Shown here one piece after another: positions 29,522-37,094 of a DNA stretch of 64,000 nt. Each line of letters opens with the position of its first letter. The stretch's first letter is position 1. Made by a program: the position numbers and the translations under genes. The stretch lies in NCBI RefSeq assembly GCF_023028105.1, contig NZ_CP095491.1:3842819-3906818 (forward strand), in the 5' to 3' direction. The notes below the pieces were generated by a model. It saw only the letters and a list, made by a program, of their open reading frames with translations, searched no databases and was not told the DNA's origin. The DNA comes from Halosolutus gelatinilyticus. GTDB taxonomy: Archaea; Halobacteriota; Halobacteria; Halobacteriales; Natrialbaceae.

Positions 29522-29550
29522 AACGGGTCCAGACGTAAACTGGACTACAC
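29522..29550 (+). other. 3' half of the 23S bulge-helix-bulge processing stem
   Basis: AACGGGTCCAG (29522-29532), ACGT (29533-29536), bulge AAA (29537-29539) and CTGGACTACAC (29540-29550) pair with 26493-26521. Confidence 0.92.
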
Positions 29551-29576
29551 GCACATTACGGTCACATCACAACCAA

Positions 29577-29615
29577 CCGATATTGGCATGATCGCGGTTC
29601 GATTCCGCGAATCGG
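29577..29615 (+). other. tRNA-like processing element (t-element) before the first 5S rRNA
   Basis: A half-tRNA. The acceptor-like arms CCGAT (29577-29581) and ATCGG (29611-29615) close a perfect T-arm CGCGG-TTCGATT-CCGCG (29593-29609). The 5S gene starts 2 nt after it. In Haloferax volcanii such an element lets tRNase Z cut the 5' end of 5S rRNA; the same role is inferred here. Confidence 0.8.
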
Positions 29616-29617
29616 CG

Positions 29618-29739
29618 TTACGGCGGCCACAGCGGCGGGGATCCTCCCGTACCCATCCCGAACACGGAAGATAAGCCCGCCTGCGTTCCGGTCAGTACTG
29701 GAGTGGGAGACCCTCTGGAAACCCCGATTCGCCGCCGAC
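29618..29739 (+). rRNA. rrf: 5S ribosomal RNA, first copy
   Basis: About 122 nt, TTACGGCGGCC to GCCGCCGACC. The core CCCGTACCCATCCCGAACAC and GAAGATAAGCC are the archaeal 5S loop sequences. Helix I pairs GGCGGC with GCCGCC, including G29622-C29736. It differs from the second copy at a handful of positions, mostly in its 3' third. Confidence 0.95.
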
Positions 29740-29760
29740 CACTCATACTAATCCACCATT

Positions 29761-29801
29761 ACCGATCGTGGTCTGACGGCGGTTCGATTCCGCCGATCGG
29801 T
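29761..29801 (+). other. tRNA-like processing element (t-element) before the second 5S rRNA
   Basis: ACCGATC (29761-29767) pairs with GATCGGT (29795-29801), closing the T-arm GGCGG-TTCGATT-CCGCC (29778-29794). The loop is identical to that of the first element, and the stems differ from it by paired changes. This keeps the tRNase Z substrate shape. Confidence 0.8.
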
Positions 29802-29802
29802 C

Positions 29803-29924
29803 TTACAGCGGCCACAGCGGCGGGGATCCTCCCGTACCCATCCCGAACACGGAAGATAAGCCCGCCTGCGTTCCGGTCAGTACTGGAGTGGGAGATCCTC
29901 TGGGAAATTCGGTTCGCCGCTTCC
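29803..29924 (+). rRNA. rrf: 5S ribosomal RNA, second copy
   Basis: About 122 nt, TTACAGCGGCC to GCCGCTTCC. Nearly identical to the first copy for the first 90 nt. In helix I the G-C pair of copy 1 is replaced by A29807-T29921, a compensatory change that keeps the helix, so this copy also looks functional. The tRNA-Cys gene that usually follows 5S in haloarchaea is not present after it. Confidence 0.95.
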
Positions 29925-30016
29925 ATTCATACGTATATTCGTAGCAATTAGAGCTATCAGTAGTTACGCCGAGGCGGCAGTCAAAACCCAACAACGTCGA
30001 TCGCGAAGGCGGCCGA

Positions 30017-30259
30017 TCAACCGTTGATAGTCAACACGCCGTCGTTGACCGTGACGTCGTTCGCATCGGCCGGCACGTCGAACTTGAACTGGGTCTCGTC
30101 GAAAACGACGGTTGCCGTCCCGGCGCTGACATCGAGATTCGGATCGCTGACGGGTCCAAAATCCACGGCGATTACAGTCTCGCTGTCGTACTCGCGGGTG
30201 GTGATCATGACGTCGTCTCGGTCTCCGACCGCGTCTCGCAGTTCTCGTGGCGGTTCCAT
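30017..30259 (-). CDS. Small conserved haloarchaeal protein, all-beta and HSP20-like in pattern
   Basis: 80 residues, start MEPPRELRDAVGDRDD. Alternating hydrophobic residues (ETVIAVDFG, TATVVFDETQFKFDVP, DVTVNDGVLTI) predict a small beta sandwich like the HSP20/alpha-crystallin core or the haloarchaeal family DUF7127. The ending VNDGVLTI resembles strands near the end of small heat-shock proteins. No function is assigned. It ends 93 nt past the second 5S gene on the opposite strand. Confidence 0.7.
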   Translation of the reverse strand: MEPPRELRDAVGDRDDVMITTREYDSETVIAVDFGPVSDPNLDVSAGTATVVFDETQFKFDVPADANDVTVNDGVLTING

Positions 30260-30329
30260 AGCTGCGGTTCACGGGTGCCGGCCGTAAACGTCGTGCAGGA
30301 ATCTGCTCCCTGTTGACCCCGATCGGAAC

Positions 30330-30535
30330 ATGTCACTCGAAAATCACGACGCCGACGCGGCGACGATCGCGACGCTGACGGACCGGAAGCTCGAAAACTC
30401 CCTCGAATCGACGCGGGGCGGTGACCCGGCCGTCCCCGGCGAGGCTGGACTCGAGATCACCGCGCTGACGGAGGCCGCGTACCGGTCGGCCGAGGAGGGT
30501 CGCGCGATTGACGAGGCGAGAGCAACTCGCAGACC
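30330..30535 (+). pseudogene. C-terminal remnant of a Gfo/Idh/MocA-type oxidoreductase
   Basis: About 40 residues (GGDPAVPGEAGLEITALTEA, then AYRSAEEGRAID) match the C-terminal helix of Gfo/Idh/MocA sugar or inositol dehydrogenases, where PV-x-GE-GL...AYRSAEEGR is typical. The front of the gene, with the Rossmann fold, is missing. Codon use collapses after about 30535, where the reading frame runs over a gene on the other strand. It is probably a leftover of gene loss or of an insertion after the rRNA operon. Confidence 0.5.
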
Positions 30536-30544
30536 GCTCAGCGC

Positions 30545-30703
30545 TCAATACCCGCCGCTGAATACGACGAGGTCCCGGAAGACGTCGCTGAAGATCACCA
30601 ACAGTACCGCTGCGAGAATAATGAGCGCGAGAAACGTGAAGAAGATGATCGCCGCCTGACGGCCGGTTAGCGCTTCGCCTTCGAGGAGTTCGTCGAGGTC
30701 CAT
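30545..30703 (-). CDS. Small single-span membrane protein
   Basis: 52 residues, ATG at 30703 to TGA at 30545. An acidic start (MDLDELLEGEALTG) precedes one strong transmembrane helix (AAIIFFTFLALIILAAVLLV, about 17-36) and a short tail with GGY at the end. The charge pattern and strict codon use support a real gene. No family was recognised. It may be an accessory subunit of a membrane complex. Confidence 0.65.
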   Translation of the reverse strand: MDLDELLEGEALTGRQAAIIFFTFLALIILAAVLLVIFSDVFRDLVVFSGGY

Positions 30704-30807
30704 AGTCGAGTATCTCCCTCCCCCGTGAAAAACCGTAGGGCCGTCACGTTCGCGTCGGTACCGGGCCGGTATGCTTCCGACTGCGGCGGAATTCCGACGA
30801 ACCGCCG

Positions 30808-31222
30808 TTATCGATCGGTCGTCCGCTCTCGATCGTCAGTCGTCGTTCCGTCGGGTTCCGGTTCGATGCCGGTGGACTCCGCCGGTTCTCCGGGCACGTA
30901 GTCGGTGTCGGACGGGTCCGATCCTGCGGAGCGATCGGCTGAGCGGGCGTTCTCGCCCGAGGCTCCCGTCGCGACGGCCCCCTCGCCGAATCCCGCCGAG
31001 CTCGATCGCCTCGTCGGTGACTCGGCTGACGCTGTCGTCTCCGAGGGGAACGGGGTCTTCGGAATCGTGCTGCCAGGCGAGGGCGGATTTGACCGAACCT
31101 GTGGCGTCCGGATCGGGGTCGACAGCGGTTTCGTCGTCGACGGCCACGACGGTGCCGAGTACCTCACCGCTTTCGCTCTCGACGCGTTTTCCGATGTCGT
31201 CGACGGTAAAGGTTGGACTCAT
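30808..31222 (-). pseudogene. PRC-barrel-type protein broken by a frameshift
   Basis: The N-terminal half from the ATG at 31222 (MSPTFTVDDIGKRVESESG) is the haloarchaeal PRC-barrel form, with EVLGTVVAVDDETAVDPDP and VTDEAIEL. Near 31010 the coding signal moves to another frame, which carries on as a Gly/Ser/Asp-rich acidic tail (TDYVPGEPAESTGIEPEPDG) to the TAA at 30808. One inserted base, or two lost, would account for it. Together they give a protein of about 137 residues. It is a recent pseudogene or a sequence error. Confidence 0.65.
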
Positions 31223-31352
31223 CTCCGCGGTAATAGCGCCGTCGGCTGGAAACACGCCGTGCCTGCAAGCCCCGGCCAAATCCGGTTGATCCGGGTTCGA
31301 TCGGCGGGACGCGAACCGCATCCGTTATCCCCGACCGTCCCCGAGAACGGGT

Positions 31353-31529
31353 GTGACTCCCGCCGACCAAACCCCTCCAGAACACGAGCCGACCCTACGG
31401 AGTCGTAGCTACCGCATCACCGTCGACGGCGGGCGCGACTCGTTCTTCGCCCTCAGTATCGAGGACGCGGAGTGCGAGACGGCCTGGCTCATGTCGGATA
31501 CCGTGTTCGCGCTCGAGCAGATGCGATAA
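31353..31529 (+). CDS. Small conserved-looking protein starting with GTG
   Basis: 58 residues, GTG at 31353 to TAA at 31527-31529. The core reads SYRITVDGGRDSFFALSIED and then AECETAWLMSDTVFALEQMR, with haloarchaeal codon use throughout. The pattern (beta hairpin plus a C-terminal helix with W-x2-SD) resembles a family of short haloarchaeal proteins of unknown role, such as DUF7331, but I cannot confirm the family. It starts 131 nt after the divergent start of the PRC-barrel gene. Confidence 0.65.
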   Translation: MTPADQTPPEHEPTLRSRSYRITVDGGRDSFFALSIEDAECETAWLMSDTVFALEQMR

Positions 31530-32075
31530 CCGCCGCGGCGGGTACACCCCGTCTGATCGTCGCGAACCGAGCGGGCCGATCGCTCGGTACCGGACCCGAT
31601 CGCGTCCGTTCGGCTTCCGCCCTCGTCCCGGTGTTCGATCTCGCGGCGATCGCATTCGAACCGACCAGCCGCGTCGAACGCCGACAATATCGCCCGAGAG
31701 TGACGCGCATTCGCGGACCGAAAATATTGCCGACAACGGCCGCGCGGGAGCCATTCGGGGCGGCGACCGCCGCCGATCGTCGACGCGACGGACACTGTAC
31801 CTTAGTCACAATTATATTGAAAATGAATGCCGCTGTGCGTGCGCATTCGGCGTGCCGGATCGAATATTATGTTTATTTTTGACTGAAATAGGACTCGTTC
31901 TACGCGAGGCGGACGAAATCGGGCGTTCGCGCGCGGCCGGCCTAAACCATCAATACAAGCACGTGTTTTCGGAAGTTCACGTTGGCGGAGCGACGGTAAT
32001 TATCACGGAAAACGATGAGTAAGACTGTGAGTCCATGACATGGGGATTTTTAGCGTCGGGCGCGTACGGCCGGAT
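31530..32075. other. 546-nt region without a gene, upstream of ppc
   Basis: No reading frame on either strand has credible codon use. The part from about 31800 to 31885 is much more AT-rich and contains a hairpin with arms GAATGC (31825-31830) and GCATTC (31843-31848) and a T-rich run (TTTATTTTTGACTG near 31870-31883). It could hold a terminator for the small gene at 31353 and the ppc promoter. The ATG of ppc follows a TATA-poor stretch. Confidence 0.5.
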
Positions 32076-34766
32076 ATGCCACTCCATAACAGGGACGTAC
32101 GTCAGGACGTCCGCGAACTGGGGGCGCTGTTGGGGGAGGTCCTCGAAGACCAGACCTCTCGACGCGCCTTCGAGACGGTCGAATCGTGTCGCCGGGCCGC
32201 GATCGATTACCGGGCCGACGAACTGGACTCGCGCGAGCCGCTCGTCTCGGAACTCGAGGGGCTCTCGCCGCACGAACAGCGGATCGTCGCACGCGCGTTC
32301 ACGACCTACTTCGAACTGATCAACCTGGCGGAAGAACGCGAACGCGTCCGCTCGATCCGGACGGAATCCGACGAGGGAACGCTCGAGGACAGCCTGGAAA
32401 CGGCGGCCGAAGAGCTCGGCGAACGCGACCTCGAAACCGTTCGCGAGATCCTCGAGGACGTGCTGATCGAACCGACGTTCACCGCACACCCGACCGAGGC
32501 CCGTCGGAAGACGGTCAAGTCGAAGCTCCGGACGGTCGCGACCCACCTGGAGACGTTAGACGAACGGCTGCTGACCGAGAAGGAGGCGGCCCAGGTCTGG
32601 CGGGACATCGACGCCGAGGTGACGAGCCTCTGGCAGACGCCCCAGGTCCGCCGCCGCCAGCCGGAACCCGAGGACGAGGCCCGGAACGTCCAGTGGTACC
32701 TCGAGAACACGCTGTTCGACGTCGTCGGCGAGGTCTACGACGAACTCGCGGACGCGATCGACGAGGAAGTCGAGGGCGACCTCGAGATCCCGAAGCTGTT
32801 CGAGTTCCGATCGTGGGCCGGCAGCGACCGCGACGGGAACCCGTACGTCACCCCTGAAGTGACGGCGAACACGCTCGAACGACAGCGGGAGGTCGTCCTC
32901 GATCGGTATCGAGAAGAGCTCAAGCGGCTCTCGGGCGTCCTGAGCCAGGATGGAAGCCGGATCGACGCCGGCTCGGCGTTCCAGATGTCCCTCGAGGAAG
33001 ACCTCGAACGGCTCCCGGGAAGCGCCAAGATGGCCGAGGAGCGGTACCCCGGCGAGCCGTATCGGCAGAAGCTCAAGTTGATGCGCGAGCGCTTGGAACG
33101 CGTCGGTGACGTCCGACCCGGCGGCTACGACGACGTCGACGAGCTGCTCTACGACCTCGAACTCATCGCCGAGAGCCTCCGGACCAACGGCGCCGAACGG
33201 GTCGTCGAGGCTCACGTCGACCCGATCCGCCGCCAGGTCGCGACCTTCGGCTTCTCGCTGGCCAGCCTCGACCTGCGCGAACACCAGGAGAAACACACCG
33301 ACGCGATCGCGGAGGCCCTCGAGAAGCAGGGCATCGACTACCGATCGCTCTCCGAGGAGGAACGCGTCGACTGGCTGACCGACGCGGTCCTTCAGGACGA
33401 ACCCGTCATCGATCTCTCCGACATCGAGGGGCTCTCCGACGCGTCGGTCCGCGTCCTGACGCTGTTCGACAGCCTCGCCGAGTGGCAGAGCGAGTACGGC
33501 GTCCACGCGATCGACACCTACTGCATTTCGATGAACGACGAGCCGAGCCACGTCCTCGAGGTGCTGTTCCTCGCCGACCAGGCGGACGTCATCTCCCTGC
33601 CGGAACACTGCGGGATCGACATCGTCCCGCTGCTCGAGACCGAGTACGCGCTGTCGGGCGCTCGTCGGATCATGGGGACGCTCTTCGAGAACGAGGCCTA
33701 CTCGCAGGCGCTCGAAGCCCGCGGGCGTACGCAGGAGATCATGCTCGGCTACTCCGACTCGAACAAGGAGAACGGCTTCCTCGCGGCCAACTGGTCGCTG
33801 TACAAGAACCAGCGCCGGCTGGGCGAGATCTGCGACGACTTCGACGTGACGATGCGGCTGTTCCACGGCCGCGGCGGCTCCATCTCGCGTGGCGGCGGCC
33901 CGATGAACGAGGCGCTGCTCGCGCTGCCGAACTCCACCATCACGGGGCAGGTCAAGTTCACCGAGCAAGGCGAAGCGATCGCCGAGAAGTACGGGAATCC
34001 GCGCATCGCCGAGCGAAACATCGAGCAGATGCTCAACGCCCAGCTCCGAGCCCGGCTATACGCGAAGGAACAACCCGAAGCGGAGATCCCGGAGGAGTGG
34101 ATCGAGGCGATGGAGACGATGGCGGATACGGCCCGCCAGGAATACCGCGATCTGCTCGAGAGCGACGGTTTCGTCCAGTACTTCGAGCAGGCCACGCCGA
34201 TCACCGTCATTGAGGACCTGGACCTCGGCTCGCGTCCGGCCTCCAGAAGCGGGGAGCGAACCGTCGAGGACCTGCGGGCCATCCCGTGGGTGTTCTCGTG
34301 GACTCAGTCCCGGTGCATCCTGCCCGGCTGGTACGCGATCGCGACGGGCATCGAAGCCTACCTGGACGAGGGCGGCGATATCGAGACCCTCCAGGAGATG
34401 TACGACGAGTGGGCGTTCTTCCAGACGACGCTGGACAACGCGGCGCTCTCGCTGTCCCGAACCGAACTCGAGATCGCCGAGCAGTACGCCGACTTGGCGG
34501 ACGAAGAGCTTCGCGACCGGTTCTTCTCGCGGCTGACCGACGAGTACGAACGGGCGGCCGAGCTGGTAAAGGAGATCGGCCAGCGCGACGAGTTGCACAC
34601 GCGCGATTGGCTCGGCGAGAACCTCGAACGACGCAACCCCTACGTCGACCCGCTGAACCTGCTCCAGACGTACCTGCTGGATCAGACCCACCGGACGGAC
34701 ATCGAGGAGCGAACCCTCCGGCTCACCGTGAAGGGTATCGCCGCCGGCATGAAGAACACCGGGTAA
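32076..34766 (+). CDS. ppc: Phosphoenolpyruvate carboxylase, bacterial type
   Basis: 896 residues, the normal length. It adds bicarbonate to phosphoenolpyruvate to make oxaloacetate, refilling the TCA cycle. The catalytic His138 lies in FTAHPTEARRKTV, and GYSDSNKENGF and FHGRGGSISRGGGP form the active site. The C-terminus ends NTG, the conserved end of the enzyme. The ATG at 32076 (MPLHNRDVR) is preferred over one 36 nt upstream because the added residues are not family-like. This bacterial form, in place of the smaller archaeal PepcA, is known in haloarchaea. Confidence 0.97.
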   Translation: MPLHNRDVRQDVRELGALLGEVLEDQTSRRAFETVESCRRAAIDYRADELDSREPLVSELEGLSPHEQRIVARAFTTYFELINLAEERERVRSIRTESDEGTLEDSLETAAEELGERDLETVREILEDVLIEPTFTAHPTEARRKTVKSKLRTVATHLETLDERLLTEKEAAQVWRDIDAEVTSLWQTPQVRRRQPEPEDEARNVQWYLENTLFDVVGEVYDELADAIDEEVEGDLEIPKLFEFRSWAGSDRDGNPYVTPEVTANTLERQREVVLDRYREELKRLSGVLSQDGSRIDAGSAFQMSLEEDLERLPGSAKMAEERYPGEPYRQKLKLMRERLERVGDVRPGGYDDVDELLYDLELIAESLRTNGAERVVEAHVDPIRRQVATFGFSLASLDLREHQEKHTDAIAEALEKQGIDYRSLSEEERVDWLTDAVLQDEPVIDLSDIEGLSDASVRVLTLFDSLAEWQSEYGVHAIDTYCISMNDEPSHVLEVLFLADQADVISLPEHCGIDIVPLLETEYALSGARRIMGTLFENEAYSQALEARGRTQEIMLGYSDSNKENGFLAANWSLYKNQRRLGEICDDFDVTMRLFHGRGGSISRGGGPMNEALLALPNSTITGQVKFTEQGEAIAEKYGNPRIAERNIEQMLNAQLRARLYAKEQPEAEIPEEWIEAMETMADTARQEYRDLLESDGFVQYFEQATPITVIEDLDLGSRPASRSGERTVEDLRAIPWVFSWTQSRCILPGWYAIATGIEAYLDEGGDIETLQEMYDEWAFFQTTLDNAALSLSRTELEIAEQYADLADEELRDRFFSRLTDEYERAAELVKEIGQRDELHTRDWLGENLERRNPYVDPLNLLQTYLLDQTHRTDIEERTLRLTVKGIAAGMKNTG

Positions 34767-34941
34767 TCCGGCGATCGCCGATCGGCGTGTTGCCACGCCG
34801 AGCCGGATCGAGTTCTCTCTTCGAATTAGTCCACCGGCTGTTGGCGTCGTCGAACGGACGCGAATGTGCAGGACGTGACGGAGTCACAGAGCTGAGAAAA
34901 ATCGAAACGGGTAAAAACATCACCCGGGTAGATAGGAGTGA

Positions 34942-35026
34942 GCCGAGATAGCCTAGCCCGGCCAAGGCGGCAGATTCGAAATCTGCTGTCCTCACGGACT
35001 CGGGAGTTCAAATCTCCCTCTCGGCG
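34942..35026 (+). tRNA. tRNA-Ser (anticodon CGA)
   Basis: 85 nt with the long variable arm typical of serine tRNAs. The acceptor GCCGAGA (34942-34948) pairs with TCTCGGC (35019-35025), and the discriminator is G. The anticodon stem GCAGA/TCTGC encloses TTCGAAA, anticodon CGA. The T loop is TTCAAAT. No intron, and CCA is not encoded. A partial copy of its 3' end follows 46 nt downstream. Confidence 0.96.
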
Positions 35027-35071
35027 TTTTCACGACGCAACACCGCGAGCGGAGCGAGCACGTCTGGGCGC

Positions 35072-35095
35072 AGTTCAAATCTCTCTCGGTGTTTT
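35072..35095 (+). repeat. Partial direct repeat of the tRNA-Ser 3' end
   Basis: Bases 35072-35095 repeat the tRNA-Ser end 35005-35030 (AGTTCAAATCTC...CTCGG...GTTTT) with two bases lost and one substitution. Duplication of the T-arm and acceptor strand of a tRNA is the normal footprint of integrase-mediated insertion. No integrase was found next to it, so this looks like a decayed attachment site or a local duplication. Confidence 0.6.
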
Positions 35096-35114
35096 TCTGC
35101 GAACGATTACAGCA

Positions 35115-35624
35115 TCACTCCGGAGGACCGTCCTCGCCGCAGATGTTCTCCCAGACCCACTGGTCGACCGCCTGTTGGCGCAGCGAGGCGCAATCCCACG
35201 ATTCGACGGGAAAATCGAAGTGCGCAACAGGATGATCGTCACGCCACGCGGTGACCCACTCGATCGTCGGCGACGTTGACGGCTGAACCACTCCGCCGCC
35301 GAAGAGGTAGCAAGGTGCGGCGAATTCGTCATCCAAACTGTAGATGTAGTGCTCGTCGGACAGCGGCCAGAACGTGTCCGTCACTTCGCGACCGCCGCGC
35401 TCGAAATACGTGATCGCCACCTCGAGATCCGTTACCTCAACCGGACCGGGATCGATCTCGAAGCGCGCACAGTCGTGGATCGTCAGCGTGATGCCCGCTT
35501 CGCTCACGACGTGTGGTCGCGGCGGGTCGTATTTTTGGGTGGTCCCCTGTGCTGTCGGTATCGTAGTGGCTGCGGTACCAAACGCGGCCAGTATCGTCCG
35601 CCGTGGAAGTGGATCGCCGACCAT
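35115..35624 (-). CDS. Exported hypothetical protein with Tat-like signal
   Basis: 169 residues from the ATG at 35624, preceded by GGAGGGGA. The N-terminus MVGDPLPRRTILAAFGTAA is a twin-arginine signal followed by a short hydrophobic stretch. The rest is rich in aromatic and acidic residues with three cysteines (two late, DCASL and ICGEDG), suggesting an extracellular domain. No family was recognised. It lies right after the repeated tRNA-Ser end and may be part of a small accessory insertion. Confidence 0.65.
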   Translation of the reverse strand: MVGDPLPRRTILAAFGTAATTIPTAQGTTQKYDPPRPHVVSEAGITLTIHDCARFEIDPGPVEVTDLEVAITYFERGGREVTDTFWPLSDEHYIYSLDDEFAAPCYLFGGGVVQPSTSPTIEWVTAWRDDHPVAHFDFPVESWDCASLRQQAVDQWVWENICGEDGPPE

Positions 35625-35833
35625 GTGATCCCCTCCCACGAAAGGAAACCAAATAACCCTCCGTCGTGTTATTGGTCAGTCGTGTTGTTCTGAATTTTGA
35701 GCGGGTGGATCAGAGTCACGTTGTTCGAGTCCGTGCTCGACGGTATCTCACCCGCTACGTTCCGGGTTCGAACCGACGAGGATCGATCGCGAGAACTCGA
35801 GAGGTTCTTACCCTGTGAGTCGTACACTCGGAT

Positions 35834-36031
35834 ATGGACCGTCGTCAGCGACTGATCACCGGCGCGCTCTGGATCGCCGTGGCGGGCGTGATGGCGATGA
35901 CGCTCGACCCCGGAGTTCCGACGTCCGCGGGCGCGATCGCCCGCCTGTTCGTCGTGATCGTCTCGCTGTTTCTCGCCGTCGTGTACGTGTTCGACCTGTG
36001 GGGCGTTATCAGCCGGCAGCCGTTCCACTGA
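35834..36031 (+). CDS. Small two-helix membrane protein
   Basis: 65 residues, start MDRRQRLITGALWIAVAG. Two transmembrane helices (about 8-24 and 38-57: LFVVIVSLFLAVVYVFDLW) and a short tail ending QPFH. The basic start fits the inside. The family was not recognised. A T-rich segment (GGTTCTTACC) about 30 nt before the ATG may be its promoter. It is followed by a strong inverted repeat. Confidence 0.7.
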   Translation: MDRRQRLITGALWIAVAGVMAMTLDPGVPTSAGAIARLFVVIVSLFLAVVYVFDLWGVISRQPFH

Positions 36032-36051
36032 CCGGTACGCCGATCGACGCC

Positions 36052-36094
36052 GGGGTGGTCGAGACTCGCGGAGCCATAGCACTTCGACCACCCC
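36052..36094. terminator. Inverted repeat between convergent genes, likely bidirectional terminator
   Basis: GGGGTGGTCGA (36052-36062) and TCGACCACCCC (36084-36094) form a perfect 11-bp stem with a 21-nt loop between two genes that end toward each other. No T-run follows, which haloarchaeal terminators may lack. A protein-binding site is another possibility. Confidence 0.45.
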
Positions 36095-36098
36095 GATG

Positions 36099-36950
36099 TC
36101 AGGGAGCGATTCGAATCCCGTGCTCGTCGAGAAGTTTGATCGCCGTCGCGGTCTGCCAGGTGAGGCGATCCGACAGCACCGTCTCCTTCCGCGTCACCTC
36201 GACCAGGTACCCCGGCACGTCGAGATCGTGACCCACCTTGTGCGTGAGCAGCGGCCGGTCGTCGTCGTCCTGCGTGTTCCCGATCGCGAACCCGTACGCG
36301 TCATCGTACGCCGACGGACCGACGAGTTCGTCGTTGATCCAGTCGACGGCGCGAACCGCAGTACTTCGGCCCGCCGCGGTCGGGAATACGGCCTGTCCGA
36401 CGCCGTCGTCCACGCCCGATCGGTAGATGCCGCCGGAGGAGTGGAGGTCCAAGACGACGTCGGGATCGTGGCGTCGGAGCTCCCGCCAGATCGCCGCTGC
36501 GGCGTCCGTCGTCGGAGCGTCGCCGGGCGGAAAGTGGCGGTTCATGTTCCCGTCGCTCGTCTGATAGACGCCTCGCTCGATCGCGGGCGGATTCGCGAAC
36601 GGGATCACGACGAGCTGTCCGGTCTCGGGCGTGAGTCCGATGAGCTGCATCGCAGTGAGCCAGCCCGCGGGTTCGATGCCGTGTTGGCCCGCGACGACGA
36701 CGCCCGTCGGCTCGCTCCAGTCCGCGTCACCGACGACGTAGACGCCCGTCTCGTACCGGGTGTTCGCCATCAGGGTGTGATTCGGGCGGAGTTGCGAAAG
36801 CGCCTCAAGTGCCGGATCGTCCGGCGTCTTCTCCGCGTCGGCCGGCGAGTCGGACTTACCGACGATGGGCTCTCTGACGGTCGGTGCACCGGCGAGCAGC
36901 GACAGCGCGCCGGCCGCGTGCATGAACGTTCGTCTCGTCTCGCGTGACAT
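36099..36950 (-). CDS. Exported M14/AstE-type metallopeptidase or deacylase
   Basis: 283 residues from the ATG at 36950. The start SRETRRTFMHAAGALS is a Tat-type signal. The zinc site is HGIE (His90, Glu93) and LDLHSSGG (His170), with the substrate motif NMNRHFPPG, the layout of the succinylglutamate desuccinylase/aspartoacylase and M14 carboxypeptidase group. As the protein is secreted or cell-wall bound, it probably trims an external amide or peptide. A nearby upstream ATG adds a short tail and is not preferred. Confidence 0.82.
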   Translation of the reverse strand: MSRETRRTFMHAAGALSLLAGAPTVREPIVGKSDSPADAEKTPDDPALEALSQLRPNHTLMANTRYETGVYVVGDADWSEPTGVVVAGQHGIEPAGWLTAMQLIGLTPETGQLVVIPFANPPAIERGVYQTSDGNMNRHFPPGDAPTTDAAAAIWRELRRHDPDVVLDLHSSGGIYRSGVDDGVGQAVFPTAAGRSTAVRAVDWINDELVGPSAYDDAYGFAIGNTQDDDDRPLLTHKVGHDLDVPGYLVEVTRKETVLSDRLTWQTATAIKLLDEHGIRIAP

Positions 36951-37094
36951 TCGGTCCAACAGAACACACACGACGGATTAAGTATCCGGAGAGAACCGCG
37001 ATCGTTGCACGCCGCGAATCGGAGTAGGAGCCGGCTTACGGGCGGTCTCAGGGTCGGAGCGGCAGACGCCGTCGGATCGGTTCTCGACGCGCGG

